54,748 nucleotides of DNA from Endotrypanum monterogeii. Taxonomy: Eukaryota; Euglenozoa; Kinetoplastea; Trypanosomatida; Trypanosomatidae. Location: assembly GCA_000333855.2 (NCBI GenBank), contig CM007331.1, positions 168,556 through 223,303 on the forward strand, read 5' to 3'. Under the pieces are notes generated by a model. That model saw nothing but the letters and a program-made list of their open reading frames with translations. It did no database searches and was not told where the DNA came from. This document shows, in pieces, positions 1 through 8,669 of this stretch; position 1 is the stretch's first letter; each line of letters opens with the position of its first letter. The position numbers and the translations under genes were made by a program.

Positions 1-67
1 CCGCCCGGGAATCGCACCCGGGTCAATACCTTGGGAGGGTACCATCATGCCACTAGACCAGCGGCGC
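1..67 (-). tRNA. tRNA-Gly (anticodon CCC), 3' end cut by window
   Basis: Read on the minus strand, the sequence folds as a tRNA: acceptor arm GCGCCGC starting at 67, a D arm, an anticodon stem GTACC/GGTAT around loop CTCCCAA, and a T arm with TGCGATT. The anticodon is CCC, which reads the glycine codon GGG. The last few bases of the 3' acceptor strand and its terminator lie outside the window. It is encoded opposite to all the protein genes and sits beside tRNA-Ala and 5S rRNA. Confidence 0.9.
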
Positions 68-118
68 CGCGATGGTGCGCTCGCAGGGTAAGGCGGGGAT
101 AACATTTACTCGATTGAG

Positions 119-122
119 AAAA
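119..122 (-). terminator. Pol III terminator of tRNA-Ala
   Basis: The minus strand reads TTTT one base past the 3' end of tRNA-Ala. A short T run is the normal RNA polymerase III stop. Confidence 0.6.
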
Positions 123-123
123 C

Positions 124-195
124 TGGACGAGTAGGGGATCGAACCCTAGGCCTTCCGTATGCGAAACGGACGCTCTACCACTGAGCTACACGCCC
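124..195 (-). tRNA. tRNA-Ala (anticodon CGC)
   Basis: This is a complete 72-base cloverleaf on the minus strand: acceptor GGGCGTG/CTCGTCC, D arm GCTC/GAGC, anticodon stem TCCGT/ACGGA with loop TTCGCAT, and T stem TAGGG/CCCTA. The anticodon CGC reads GCG (alanine). The G3:U70 pair, the alanine identity element, is present (third acceptor base G opposite T). Internal A and B boxes are intact. It lies 193 bases from the divergently oriented 5S rRNA gene. Confidence 0.95.
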
Positions 196-275
196 CATGC
201 AAGCGGGGAAATTCGTATACACTGTGGAAAGCGTAGTGGGCCTCTCGTCAGGTGCTGGCGTGGGTAGGTCATTTG

Positions 276-297
276 GGGGTCCGGGCTACACGACCCC
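276..297. other. Hairpin between tRNA-Ala and 5S rRNA
   Basis: GGGGTC (276-281) is complementary to GACCCC (292-297), giving a 6 bp GC-rich stem with a 10-base loop. It lies in the short spacer between the divergent Pol III genes. No known RNA family was recognised. Confidence 0.4.
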
Positions 298-388
298 GGG
301 GACACGACCTGGTACATCTCAAAGGTGGCTCTATCCGCCTATGGTGGTGGGATTGTTGTGACCTGGAATTCACATGTCGGTCGATTTC

Positions 389-506
389 GAGTACGACCAT
401 ACTTGAGTGAAAACACCATATCCCGTCCGATTTGTGAAGTTAAGCACTTACAGGCTTAGTTAGTACTGAGGTCAGTGATGACTCGGGAACCCTGAGTGCC
501 GTACTC
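389..506 (+). rRNA. 5S ribosomal RNA
   Basis: The 118-base sequence matches the trypanosomatid 5S rRNA as I know it. It begins GAGTACGACC and ends GTACTC, and these ends pair in a perfect six-base terminal stem. The internal control region (GTGAAGTTAAGCAC, then GTACTGAGGTCAGTGATGAC and CTCGGGAACCCTGAGTG) is intact. Trypanosomatid 5S genes are commonly dispersed next to tRNA genes at the edges of polycistronic units, which fits the two tRNAs beside it. Confidence 0.95.
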
Positions 507-511
507 TTTTT
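507..511 (+). terminator. Pol III terminator of 5S rRNA
   Basis: Five consecutive T residues directly follow the 3' end of the 5S gene, a standard RNA polymerase III termination signal. Confidence 0.75.
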
Positions 512-2054
512 GTGGCGGGTCGCGCATGCGATTTTGCTCCCGATTTGCTTCGGTCATCCGTTCCAGAATTTTCTCTTTTTTTTTTTGTGACCCGAGGCCT
601 TTCGAGTCCTGGACTGAGGGCAGGGTTTTATGGACCAGGACAGGGGTCCAATTTTGTCTACAGTCGTTCGAGTCGTTCATAGGATAATCCAAAGTCGGTG
701 GGAAAAAGTCGAGTTCTGCTCCAGGGGTATGCGCGTGCGGTGGGGGGGGGCAGAAGTGTCAATTTCATGATTGGGAGCGGAAAGGGTCGAAGAAAGAGGG
801 TTATGTAGGTTCATTGTTATTGGTTAACGGAAGAACGGCGTTGCTCCGACGAAACCAGTGATGGATACACCGTGTTGGGAGTCGGCAGAGGGGGGGGGGG
901 CAGCTGTCACTGAAAATAAATGTATGAGCTATCTGGTCAGCAGGTTTCCTCACTTGGGGCATCTCGGCGGCGATAATGGTGAGGCGGTATGAATATCCAT
1001 AGGGTAGACTGTGGTGTCAGTGAATATCACGAAGTTAGAGGCAGGCGTGAGTTCCGGGTTTTTTAATTACTGCCTCTAAATAAACAAGCGCTTGCAGGTT
1101 TGTTGATGTCGATGGAAATGATATACATGGCGTTTTCGTTAGTTTTTTAAACCCTCGACTCTCCATTCTAAATCTGTGCACCGTGTACAGTACCTGGCGT
1201 AGCCGAGGGACCATGAGCGTTTTTTAAATTTGTTGTACCCATCTACTAATGGATGTGGAAAAAATAATAATTGGCTTAGGTTAGGGTGTTGCTGCCTCCC
1301 TCCTTTATTGACAAAGCTTACTTTTACCACAAAGAAAGTCTGTGCTGGTCTCAGCGTTTTGCCATAGCCTGCAAGGTGTGGCCTGATACGGGGAAAAATA
1401 TATGTCTTTTAAGTTGTGTGAGAGATCAGATGGTCATCGGTAGACCCCCCCATAAAAACATGAGACATCGTCGTCGTACGTATGAAGCTATACGTGTGGG
1501 GAAGTGTTTAAATTAACTTTATGGCGTTTCTTTTTTTTTTCTTTCTGGTCTGCAAATCAAAAGGGAGAACGCAACGATGTTTTCTTCGATTTCGAAGGGA
1601 TTCAAACAAAAAGGGTTGAGCTGTACTGTTCTTATTATCCTCAGGTGGGCTTCAAAGCGTGGTGAAGAGAAAATAACTGATGTAAAGATGAAACATTTTT
1701 AAAGGTTTTCTTTTAAATTTATTGATCGGCGTATGTATAAAAGAATCTTATTTATTTCAGCGTCTCTTTTGCATCGCATGCACTTGGGTTCTGAAGGTTC
1801 TAATGATTTCTTTTGTGACTGGTATCACTGGCCATACAATTATCGCGCGATCTCCAGGGCTGGTCCCTAATTTCGTGTTTCCCAGAGCAGAAAAATGCTC
1901 CAGTATCACACCTTATGTATTATCGTTCCAATAAAATGAAATATCTCATTATCTCAGACACCAAAATCCTCTCTCTTCTTTTTGAAACTATTTGTTGTTC
2001 TATGATTAGTGTAGTCCACAGTATTGCTTTTTTTTTTGTAAAAAAAACAACAAC
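512..2054. other. Spacer between Pol III cluster and first protein gene
   Basis: No convincing open frame was found; the short frames here lack any recognisable domain. Two plus-strand G runs stand out (742-750 and 890-900). Poly-G on the coding strand is a reported feature of trypanosomatid transcription start regions, so this spacer may hold the start of the plus-strand unit. That is inference. The proximal end is the leader of the next gene: a pyrimidine tract at about 1968-1983 followed by the first AG at 2008-2009 makes a plausible splice acceptor. Confidence 0.4.
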
Positions 2055-5000
2055 ATGCTGAACGTCAATGCAAAAGCCTTTGTTCCACCGGGAGTGATTG
2101 AGGGAGCACCACCGAGCTTCCACCCGGCCGGGTGGTACCGGTATCGGTTGAGTGTTCCGGTGGAAAAAAAAATGAGCGTCCTCCATGAGGAGCGCTACTT
2201 GAATAGTATTCCATCACTTTTGTCGCTCAAGTACCTATATGCTGAGCGTGGCGGTTTGGATGATGACTCACTGCATTACTTTCTCAATGGGCAGTTTATC
2301 ATGTCAAACAATATTCCGTCCAGTGGAAACGAAGAGCATATTACCTCAGGGTTTTTGCTTTCACGGTCTATTTTGACGCTCTACACAGATCTTACCGCCA
2401 TCGCACATTTGAATGACTCTCGGGGTCTTTTCGTACACCTAGATTTGCCAACAGAATTCAGCGGTGATGTTGCAATATTTTTGGCAAATGCCTGGGAGGC
2501 GTTTTTCGCCGTTGTTTCTGAAAGCGCTAGTGTTTCAGCAATCGGCTACAGTCGCTCGGTCGTCGGCATACGCGAGGATCAGACAAGCGGGACGTACAGG
2601 CACTATTTTTTTGCAGCTTGCACATCGCCGGAATTGATAGAGCCGGCCATTGTAAATATCATGACTGAGTCCGCTGTCTCAATAGCACGCATTGTTCGAA
2701 TGAAATCGGTCGTGCCGTATCTTTGCAGTCCTCATTTACAGTTGGGCGTCGTGATCTCTGTTGGGGACGAGGCAAATTCTAGTGCAATCAAAGATCGGTG
2801 CGCCGATTTTTCACTGGAAATGAGGTATCGAGCGGACGATTTTTTGGAAGTTTGGAGAGGACTACGCGATATTGAGTCTCAGTTCTTGGAGATACTCAAC
2901 GGAAATGTAAAGTGGGATAGAATTCACATTTTGCATTTGTACATTGATCCTATCGCAAGGGATAATCCTGTGACAGTACCAATTTGGGACATAATTCGGT
3001 TTATTGCAGTTTTGTGCGACGATTGTAGCGCTAGCGTCATTGGCGTCTCATTTTCCAAAATACTCGATTCGCCGACGAAAGAGCTGATGAGTCGCAACAA
3101 AAATGCACCGTTTTATGTTTGCAGCAATATTGACGCCATGCTGGAGGCAAATTTGTCTCTTGACACAGACAACACCTATTACGGGGGCGTTCCTTCACAC
3201 GTAAAAACGGTTTTGCCGAGCTCGTCCTGGGCGGCAGCCGCTAGTGCAATGGAATTATGGCAACGTTTCCAAAAACAGTTGTCCCCAGTTGAGCTTTTGA
3301 CGCGCATGTCATTTGCAGACGCTGCCGACAGTTTTGCGCGAGGAACATACACGGTTCATCGAAGAGCTGTCGGCGCGCTCGTCGTTGTTGGAACAGATGC
3401 AAAAGGCAACATTTTTGGATACGACGTTGCTAATCACAGTGTCTTTGGTCTTCCCCTCTGTTTTGGTGGTGCTGTAGATATTGTGATCGGGTGTGTCTTC
3501 AAGGGTACTCTTTGTTCTTCGTATCGGAGCAGCCTCGATTATCGAATTATCATAGACGACGTCTTGCTTTTTAAGGGCAAAGAAACTAAAGGAATTCCAT
3601 TTGCCGAGCGCATGCGCATGTTAAATGCAATTGGAATCGAAGACGAAAGCACGTGGCCACACGCCCACCCCGCACACATTGTTATCCTAAAGGCAGAATG
3701 CCTTCCGTTAGAATCCTCGAAGAAACTTCTTGACACACCGGTCTTCGACCACAGCAATATGGGCGTCGTCTTTACACCATCGATGCAGCCCGATGATAAC
3801 ACAGTATTGCCTACGTTCGTCTGGGTTCCTCCAACATCCATTACAGTTCGTTTTGCAGTCGAGAATGTCGTTGTTGCAAATGAAATCAATGAAGGATTTT
3901 GTCGAGCTTACCTTGGAGTTTCCTCAAATAGTGTCCAGAACAAAATAGTCATCCCGTACGAGAACGAATTCGCAGATTATCATAAAGAAGCATACCCCGC
4001 GCTGACTGCAGGGTCAATCGTAGAGTGTCTTCTTCGCCGTGCCGACGATGGCGCTCACTGGTGGGATGTCTTGCAGGAATTCGACGGTTTCGAGAACTGC
4101 GAGGCCGATTCGTTTGATCGCGTTGATGAGCTTGTTCATAGCCCTGGTGTGACGCAGGAGGAAATGCTCTGGCTTCTGAAGGCACCTTCTTATCAGTGCG
4201 AGCGGTGCCTCAAAGTAAACGATGTGGGCAGGCTGAATAGTAGGCACAGTGCATATTGGTGCAAAAATTGCTGGATTGAAACAGGTCATGGTGACTGCAT
4301 GTATTGTGGACGTACATTTGCGCTAGGCATGCTTGACGGTACCAGCAACCTTTTCTACTGCGAAGAGTGCTGGGGAGCGTTTTCGACTTTTAATACCGAC
4401 GCTGAAATCGGCTACCATGTGCCACCCCCACCCAACGCGACGTTCACACAGCAGGTGACAACTCGATGTGTCTCTCTCTTAATCGATTTGATGAATCCGA
4501 AGACGCCATCCAACGATGTATTGGACTTGTGCTGTGGAGGGTCTGTTGTGCGGAAATGGATGCGCAACAAGACCTCGCGCTACGTGGGCATCGATCTGAA
4601 ACGCAGCGTGGTCGATGCCATGACGAGTGTCGTTTCGAACTCGAAGGAACTGCCACCCAATGCACACTACGACATCATCTGCGGTGATGTATTTTCCGAG
4701 GATTTTTGGATGAGCACAATTGTGAAAATCCACCCACGACAGTTTCACGTCATCAATTGTTTTGCTGGGCTCCACAAGGCATTCAGCAGCGAAGAAATGG
4801 CGCGTCATTTTGTGGGAAGCATTGCGAATGCATTGGTCCCTGGCGGCACATTCCTCGGTATGTTTATCGACGCTAGCGTTCTTTTTGCAAAAGGTAAAAA
4901 GTATGCAAACAGCATAATGAAGGCTGCATGGTCTGCCGACTCTGTTCCCCGCATTGGCCACACATTTCAGTTCACCACGAATAATGGTCCGATGCGTGAT

Positions 5001-5234
5001 GTGAACGTTATTCCGATTGATTTCCTGATCGCAGTGGCCTCGGATTACGGACTACACGCGGTGTCCGAGGCTTACTTGACGTTTCGCGAATTGATTGAAA
5101 AGGATGCCAGCTGGACCAAAGTTCCTTCCGCAGATGAAAAGGAATACCTCTGCGTGCTACGTACATTTGCATTCAAGAAAGAAAGCAATGAGTTGGCACC
5201 ACTCTCGCCTCCGCGTAAATCGGAGACGGATTGA
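2055..5234 (+). CDS. Capping-enzyme-like protein: degenerate guanylyltransferase, tandem zinc ribbons, cap-type methyltransferase
   Basis: The protein has 1059 residues. The C-terminal part (about 815-1050) is a class I SAM-dependent methyltransferase resembling mRNA guanine-N7 methyltransferases: motif I VLDLCCGG at 822-829, the acidic residue after strand 2 in YVGIDL (D847), then GGTFLG typical of cap enzymes. The middle (about 430-700) follows the order of a nucleotidyltransferase/OB-fold guanylyltransferase: a IIIa-like stretch DYRIIIDDVLLFKGK near 495, MGVVFTP near 569, and a WVPP motif near 590. The catalytic KxDG lysine motif is replaced by RRAVG at about 436-440, motif III reads VFKGT, and the RxDK of motif VI is absent, so guanylyl transfer looks lost. 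Residues 715-772 form two zinc ribbons. The N-terminal 400 residues are unrecognised. Trypanosomatids have a known two-domain capping enzyme (Cgm1, about 1050 residues) needed for cap 4. This could be a diverged relative or a virus-type capping enzyme. A hand sample of codons is less GC-rich at third positions than in downstream genes. Confidence 0.75.
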   Translation: MLNVNAKAFVPPGVIEGAPPSFHPAGWYRYRLSVPVEKKMSVLHEERYLNSIPSLLSLKYLYAERGGLDDDSLHYFLNGQFIMSNNIPSSGNEEHITSGFLLSRSILTLYTDLTAIAHLNDSRGLFVHLDLPTEFSGDVAIFLANAWEAFFAVVSESASVSAIGYSRSVVGIREDQTSGTYRHYFFAACTSPELIEPAIVNIMTESAVSIARIVRMKSVVPYLCSPHLQLGVVISVGDEANSSAIKDRCADFSLEMRYRADDFLEVWRGLRDIESQFLEILNGNVKWDRIHILHLYIDPIARDNPVTVPIWDIIRFIAVLCDDCSASVIGVSFSKILDSPTKELMSRNKNAPFYVCSNIDAMLEANLSLDTDNTYYGGVPSHVKTVLPSSSWAAAASAMELWQRFQKQLSPVELLTRMSFADAADSFARGTYTVHRRAVGALVVVGTDAKGNIFGYDVANHSVFGLPLCFGGAVDIVIGCVFKGTLCSSYRSSLDYRIIIDDVLLFKGKETKGIPFAERMRMLNAIGIEDESTWPHAHPAHIVILKAECLPLESSKKLLDTPVFDHSNMGVVFTPSMQPDDNTVLPTFVWVPPTSITVRFAVENVVVANEINEGFCRAYLGVSSNSVQNKIVIPYENEFADYHKEAYPALTAGSIVECLLRRADDGAHWWDVLQEFDGFENCEADSFDRVDELVHSPGVTQEEMLWLLKAPSYQCERCLKVNDVGRLNSRHSAYWCKNCWIETGHGDCMYCGRTFALGMLDGTSNLFYCEECWGAFSTFNTDAEIGYHVPPPPNATFTQQVTTRCVSLLIDLMNPKTPSNDVLDLCCGGSVVRKWMRNKTSRYVGIDLKRSVVDAMTSVVSNSKELPPNAHYDIICGDVFSEDFWMSTIVKIHPRQFHVINCFAGLHKAFSSEEMARHFVGSIANALVPGGTFLGMFIDASVLFAKGKKYANSIMKAAWSADSVPRIGHTFQFTTNNGPMRDVNVIPIDFLIAVASDYGLHAVSEAYLTFRELIEKDASWTKVPSADEKEYLCVLRTFAFKKESNELAPLSPPRKSETD
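4197..4370 (+). other. Tandem zinc-ribbon region inside the capping-like protein
   Basis: Cysteines at residues 715, 718, 736, 739, 748, 751, 769 and 772 give CX2C-X17-CX2C, an 8-residue linker, then CX2C-X17-CX2C again. Both copies end in an aromatic residue, a CxxC pair and W. The identical spacing suggests an internal duplication of a four-cysteine zinc module. Confidence 0.7.
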
Positions 5235-6282
5235 GGTTCTCCTGCATGATCCGTGCGGAAAGGGGGGTCACTGCTTTGGCTTTTTTTTTGTTTTTTTTTA
5301 CTTGTTAATCTCTGAGGATCAAAGCGCAGCGCCGGGGTTCATGTCCCGCAAGAGTGACTTGCTCTACTTTTTCCTTCGTCCTTCAAGACACCTACCACTG
5401 AGCCCTGTCTTGGACGGTAGTTTTTTTTTTTAAATTTCCCGCAGCTTTCCACGTTTCCCTCCCTGTCACCCTGCGCCCCCGTCAACGTGATTGGTCGTTA
5501 TTTTTTTAGTTTCGGTCACTGAAGTCTCTGCGGTGCGTTCTGATTGATAACTGTGTCTATTTAAGCTGGAGTGAAGATTCGAGATGATTTCTTCGAGTGT
5601 CATGAAATAGAGGAATGGGTGCACAGAGGTGCTGAGTTCCGCGCCCACAGGCTCTTGACTCGAGAAGGAAAACCCTTTGCTGCGCGCGTTCTTCATTTCT
5701 CGCCTCCATGTTGTACGGTGCGTCCTCGCTTTTCACAACACCACCACCATTTATATATATATATATACTAAACTCACGTGATTAAGTTAACTTTTTTTCT
5801 ATGAGGCAAAACAAAGAATACAGAAGAAACGGATGCGAATACGGGCGGCTCCGCTGTCCGTTGCTGAAATTGATACGCACTTCTGTGGATAGTGCAATCC
5901 TCGAAGGAGCAAACTTGAGAAAAGGCTGGTTTTCACAGTTCTCTATGGAGGCTGCGGGTCTGGCCTCCGCTATTTTATTCATTGCGGTCGCGCGAATAGG
6001 AGCGGTAAGGATCTGTTGCCTACGTTTCTCTCCCTACATCATCCGACTGATTCTCAGCTTATTGGTACTTTTCAGCAACTGTTCCACACTTTTCAAAATT
6101 TTTATTAGTGAGAGTCAAACATCTCTGCTGTTTCGTGTATCCAACCCCCTGCGTCGCTGAGGCGTTTTCGTTGGGGGTTACGCTCTCTTGTCACTTGTTC
6201 CTCACTCACTGAGCATGTAGGGGGTCCTGCTGCACACATACACACACACACACACATACACATACACCGGCTGTGCATCACC
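5235..6282. other. Intergenic spacer
   Basis: This holds the presumed 3' UTR of the capping-like gene, a short (TA)n at about 5752-5766, and the leader of the TPR gene with a (CA)n tract at about 6236-6266. A 119-codon open frame at 5801-6160 has no domain and low-complexity composition and is not called as a gene. Confidence 0.4.
6181..6213 (+). promoter_or_regulatory. Putative trans-splice acceptor of TPR gene
   Basis: A pyrimidine-rich tract (CTCTCTTGTCACTTGTTCC and on) is followed by its first AG at 6212-6213, about 70 bases before the ATG. This is the usual arrangement for spliced-leader addition. Confidence 0.5.
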
Positions 6283-7518
6283 ATGGGGTCAAAAAACCAC
6301 CCCAAGAATTCAGCGAAGGCTCAACGGGCAAAAGCCCGAAAAGAGAGGCAGCTGTTGGAGGCACAGATGAAGCTCTGTCAGGAAAAGTGCGTTGATGCGC
6401 GAGGGTATCTAGAACCAACAGGCCGCAATTCAGAGCCAAACTTTACCAAGGCTAAAGCGGCGTTGGATGTTGCCATTGAGTCATACGATGCGAACTGGCT
6501 CGCATTTTATCTGCTCGGGCAGTGGCATCGGATGCAAGGCATGTTCGCAGAGGCGATTGAAAGCTATACTCAAGCGTTGGATTTGGAGCCAACAAACCTG
6601 CAGTCTCTCGAGTGGCGCGCTCACTGCTACCAATCCGTGCATGATTACGTACATGCCATCGAGGACAATACTAGTATTATATCACTGGATCCGGAAAACG
6701 ATCATGCGTACACGATGCGCGGCCTTTGTGTTCTTCAAACCAATGTACCGGGGCTGCATCTGCGCACCGTTGACTTCCAGTCCTGCGTGCATGATTTCAC
6801 GACTGCGGTGCGTCTCAACGAGGCCAACTACTACGCAATGTCAAACCTGGGCAAAACATACGAGGTTCAAGGCAACTTGGATAAGGCAATTGAGTGCTAC
6901 GGAAAGGTACTCGATAGCAGTGAAAACTACACGTACGCAAGGTTCCGCCGCGGCTGCGCAGCGTTGGGGCTGGCGGAGAAGCTACTTCTGCGGCAGACGG
7001 AGGACGAAGGGGAGGAGGAGGAGAGTTCTAGCAACAGCGCCCCGGAGGTAATTTCTGACACGGTGAATGTCTCTCACAGCAGCGCACCCCAACAGATCCC
7101 AGAAGCGGCCTCCGCGACCATCAACCGTGCCCCCAAGGGCGAAGCGGCCATTCAACGAGTAAAGGCTGAGGTGCACCGACAAATGAAAGAGGAGGAAGAG
7201 GCACAAACTATAGAGAATCTATTAAAGCTAGCTGAAGGTGATTTCACTAAGCTACTAGATTCCATCCCAGATGAGAAGAAGTTCACAGCGGATGTAACTG
7301 TGGTGCTGAACATTGGTATTTGCGCACTGCTGAGGAAGAATATCAGCAGAGCAGAGGAGTACTTCAAGCTTGTTCAGGAAATCGTGGCCAAAAGGCCCGC
7401 TCTAGTCGAGTGTGAGGAGGCTCTGCCGATCGAAAACGTAGACGTTCTCAACAGCGCTCTGGCTGTACGGTTGAAGGAGCTTCAGCACCAGAAGGATATG
7501 GCGAAATCAGCTGTATAA
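6283..7518 (+). CDS. TPR repeat protein
   Basis: The protein has 411 residues and begins at an ATG directly after a CA-rich leader. The first 30 residues are strongly basic. Three to four tetratricopeptide repeats span about 65-235, shown by helices ending in patterns such as AIESYTQALDLEP, AIEDNTSIISLDP and AIECYGKVLDSSE. An acidic, serine-rich linker follows (about 235-290), then a charged helical region and one more TPR-like hairpin near 340-375 (LNIGICALL, AEEYFKLVQEI). TPR arrays are protein-binding scaffolds, often for chaperone C-termini or multi-protein complexes. Nothing in the sequence identifies the partner. No signal peptide or membrane segment is visible, so it is probably cytosolic or nuclear. 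Confidence 0.85.
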   Translation: MGSKNHPKNSAKAQRAKARKERQLLEAQMKLCQEKCVDARGYLEPTGRNSEPNFTKAKAALDVAIESYDANWLAFYLLGQWHRMQGMFAEAIESYTQALDLEPTNLQSLEWRAHCYQSVHDYVHAIEDNTSIISLDPENDHAYTMRGLCVLQTNVPGLHLRTVDFQSCVHDFTTAVRLNEANYYAMSNLGKTYEVQGNLDKAIECYGKVLDSSENYTYARFRRGCAALGLAEKLLLRQTEDEGEEEESSSNSAPEVISDTVNVSHSSAPQQIPEAASATINRAPKGEAAIQRVKAEVHRQMKEEEEAQTIENLLKLAEGDFTKLLDSIPDEKKFTADVTVVLNIGICALLRKNISRAEEYFKLVQEIVAKRPALVECEEALPIENVDVLNSALAVRLKELQHQKDMAKSAV

Positions 7519-7600
7519 TCTCTTCTCCTTTTTTTTCTTTTTACAATTATGTACATATGTAGCAAGATGCCTGTTTTTTTTATCTATCTTCAATTTCACT

Positions 7601-7603
<3 letters not shown>

Positions 7604-7656
<53 letters not shown>
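7604..7656 (+). repeat. (GT)n microsatellite, 53 bp
   Basis: This is a perfect dinucleotide repeat on the coding strand and the longest uninterrupted GT tract in the window. It lies 86 bases after the stop codon of the TPR gene. Confidence 0.95.
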
Positions 7657-7657
<1 letters not shown>

Positions 7658-8200
7658 TGCTGCGATGGCTTTAGTTTTAATACGGAGATCTCACCGAGAG
7701 TCTTCTCCCCTCCCGGGGATGCACTGGCACGTTGGCACCAACAAAGCGAAGAGAGAAGTAAGAGGAAAGGGGGGGAGGAGGGCGGTAGACTCCCTGATGA
7801 GATCGTCTATTGGCGTCAACGTCCCTACGTCAAAAGACGTACACAGCAGCAAAAGAAATAAAAGTTTGCTCTCCTCCTTCCCCTCATGTAGAAACGTGTA
7901 TGAGGATCTGATCGTAAATGAGCTCATCTTTCAGTCCAGAGTGATTATATTTCAGCCAGCAAGAGCAAAGCGTACGGGGGTTGGTCACGTACATGGCTTG
8001 TAATGATGGCACTTCTACCCGCTCTTCTTCCAGGAGCATTTTCTTTCTTGTGATATAGCAATATTTCGCTATTCGTGTTTTCCACGTGCCACCTGCACGC
8101 TTCATGGCACTTATAAGGTGAGCAAATTATAATAATTATAAAAAAAGAAAACCACACGTGTCATAGCACACTAGGCATAGCAATAGTCGATCGTGTGGTG

Positions 8201-8236
8201 CTCTCTACCCCCTCCCCCTCCCTCCTTATTCCCTAG
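8201..8236 (+). promoter_or_regulatory. Putative trans-splice acceptor of 132-residue protein gene
   Basis: An almost pure C/T tract at about 8202-8234 ends in CCCTAG, with AG at 8235-8236, 34 bases before the ATG. It is one of the clearest acceptor sites in the window. Confidence 0.6.
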
Positions 8237-8270
8237 TAGCTATTTCTATTCTAGTAGGTAGAACGAGAGC

Positions 8271-8669
8271 ATGCTTCGCTCGACATTGACGAGGCGGAGC
8301 GGCTTCAACGTCAAGGAGCTGTACCCGCATGGCGTGCCGAGGCGTACCTTTCCGTACCGCGAGCATCAAAAGCAAATTAGTTTAGCACCCACTGCCGGGG
8401 GTTTTTACGTAACGAAGTATGCCCTCGGATGGCCCTTCCAAATACCGTTTGAGTGGCTTTTTTACCGCTCGTCTGTAGCCTTCTTTGTATTTTGTGTTTC
8501 GTACGATATGCTATTTGGCCTTCCACACCCGTTCATGAAGGAGGTTCCTCCAGGAACACCGCATCACTTCTTCTTCGGCAACGCGGGTGGCACCCCGCAT
8601 CACTTCTGGCAATACCAAGACGGCTGGATAGTGCCAAACATGTCTGGTGGACGTCGGTGGTTCGATTAG
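8271..8669 (+). CDS. Small single-span membrane protein, possibly mitochondrial
   Basis: This short gene of 132 residues is supported by a clean splice-acceptor tract just upstream and by non-random composition. The N-terminus MLRSTLTRR is basic and lacks acidic residues, resembling a mitochondrial targeting sequence. One hydrophobic helix lies at about 62-82 (WLFYRSSVAFFVFCVSYDMLF). The C-terminal third is rich in aromatic residues, H, G and P, and carries GTPHHF twice, 12 residues apart. The overall form (basic presequence, single span, aromatic tail) resembles small accessory subunits of trypanosomatid inner-membrane respiratory complexes, but I do not recognise a named family. Confidence 0.7.
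   Translation: MLRSTLTRRSGFNVKELYPHGVPRRTFPYREHQKQISLAPTAGGFYVTKYALGWPFQIPFEWLFYRSSVAFFVFCVSYDMLFGLPHPFMKEVPPGTPHHFFFGNAGGTPHHFWQYQDGWIVPNMSGGRRWFD

Larger units (their letters stand above)
7519..8270. other. Intergenic spacer with long (TG)n
   Basis: The main feature is an uninterrupted (GT)n microsatellite at 7604-7656 in the presumed 3' UTR of the TPR gene. The remainder is A+T-rich UTR-like sequence with no supported gene. Confidence 0.5.

Noticed and set aside
5801..6160. 119-codon frame with hydrophobic segments
   Set aside because: No presequence, no family, hydrophobic stretches come from T-rich DNA, and it sits in the UTR region of two real genes.
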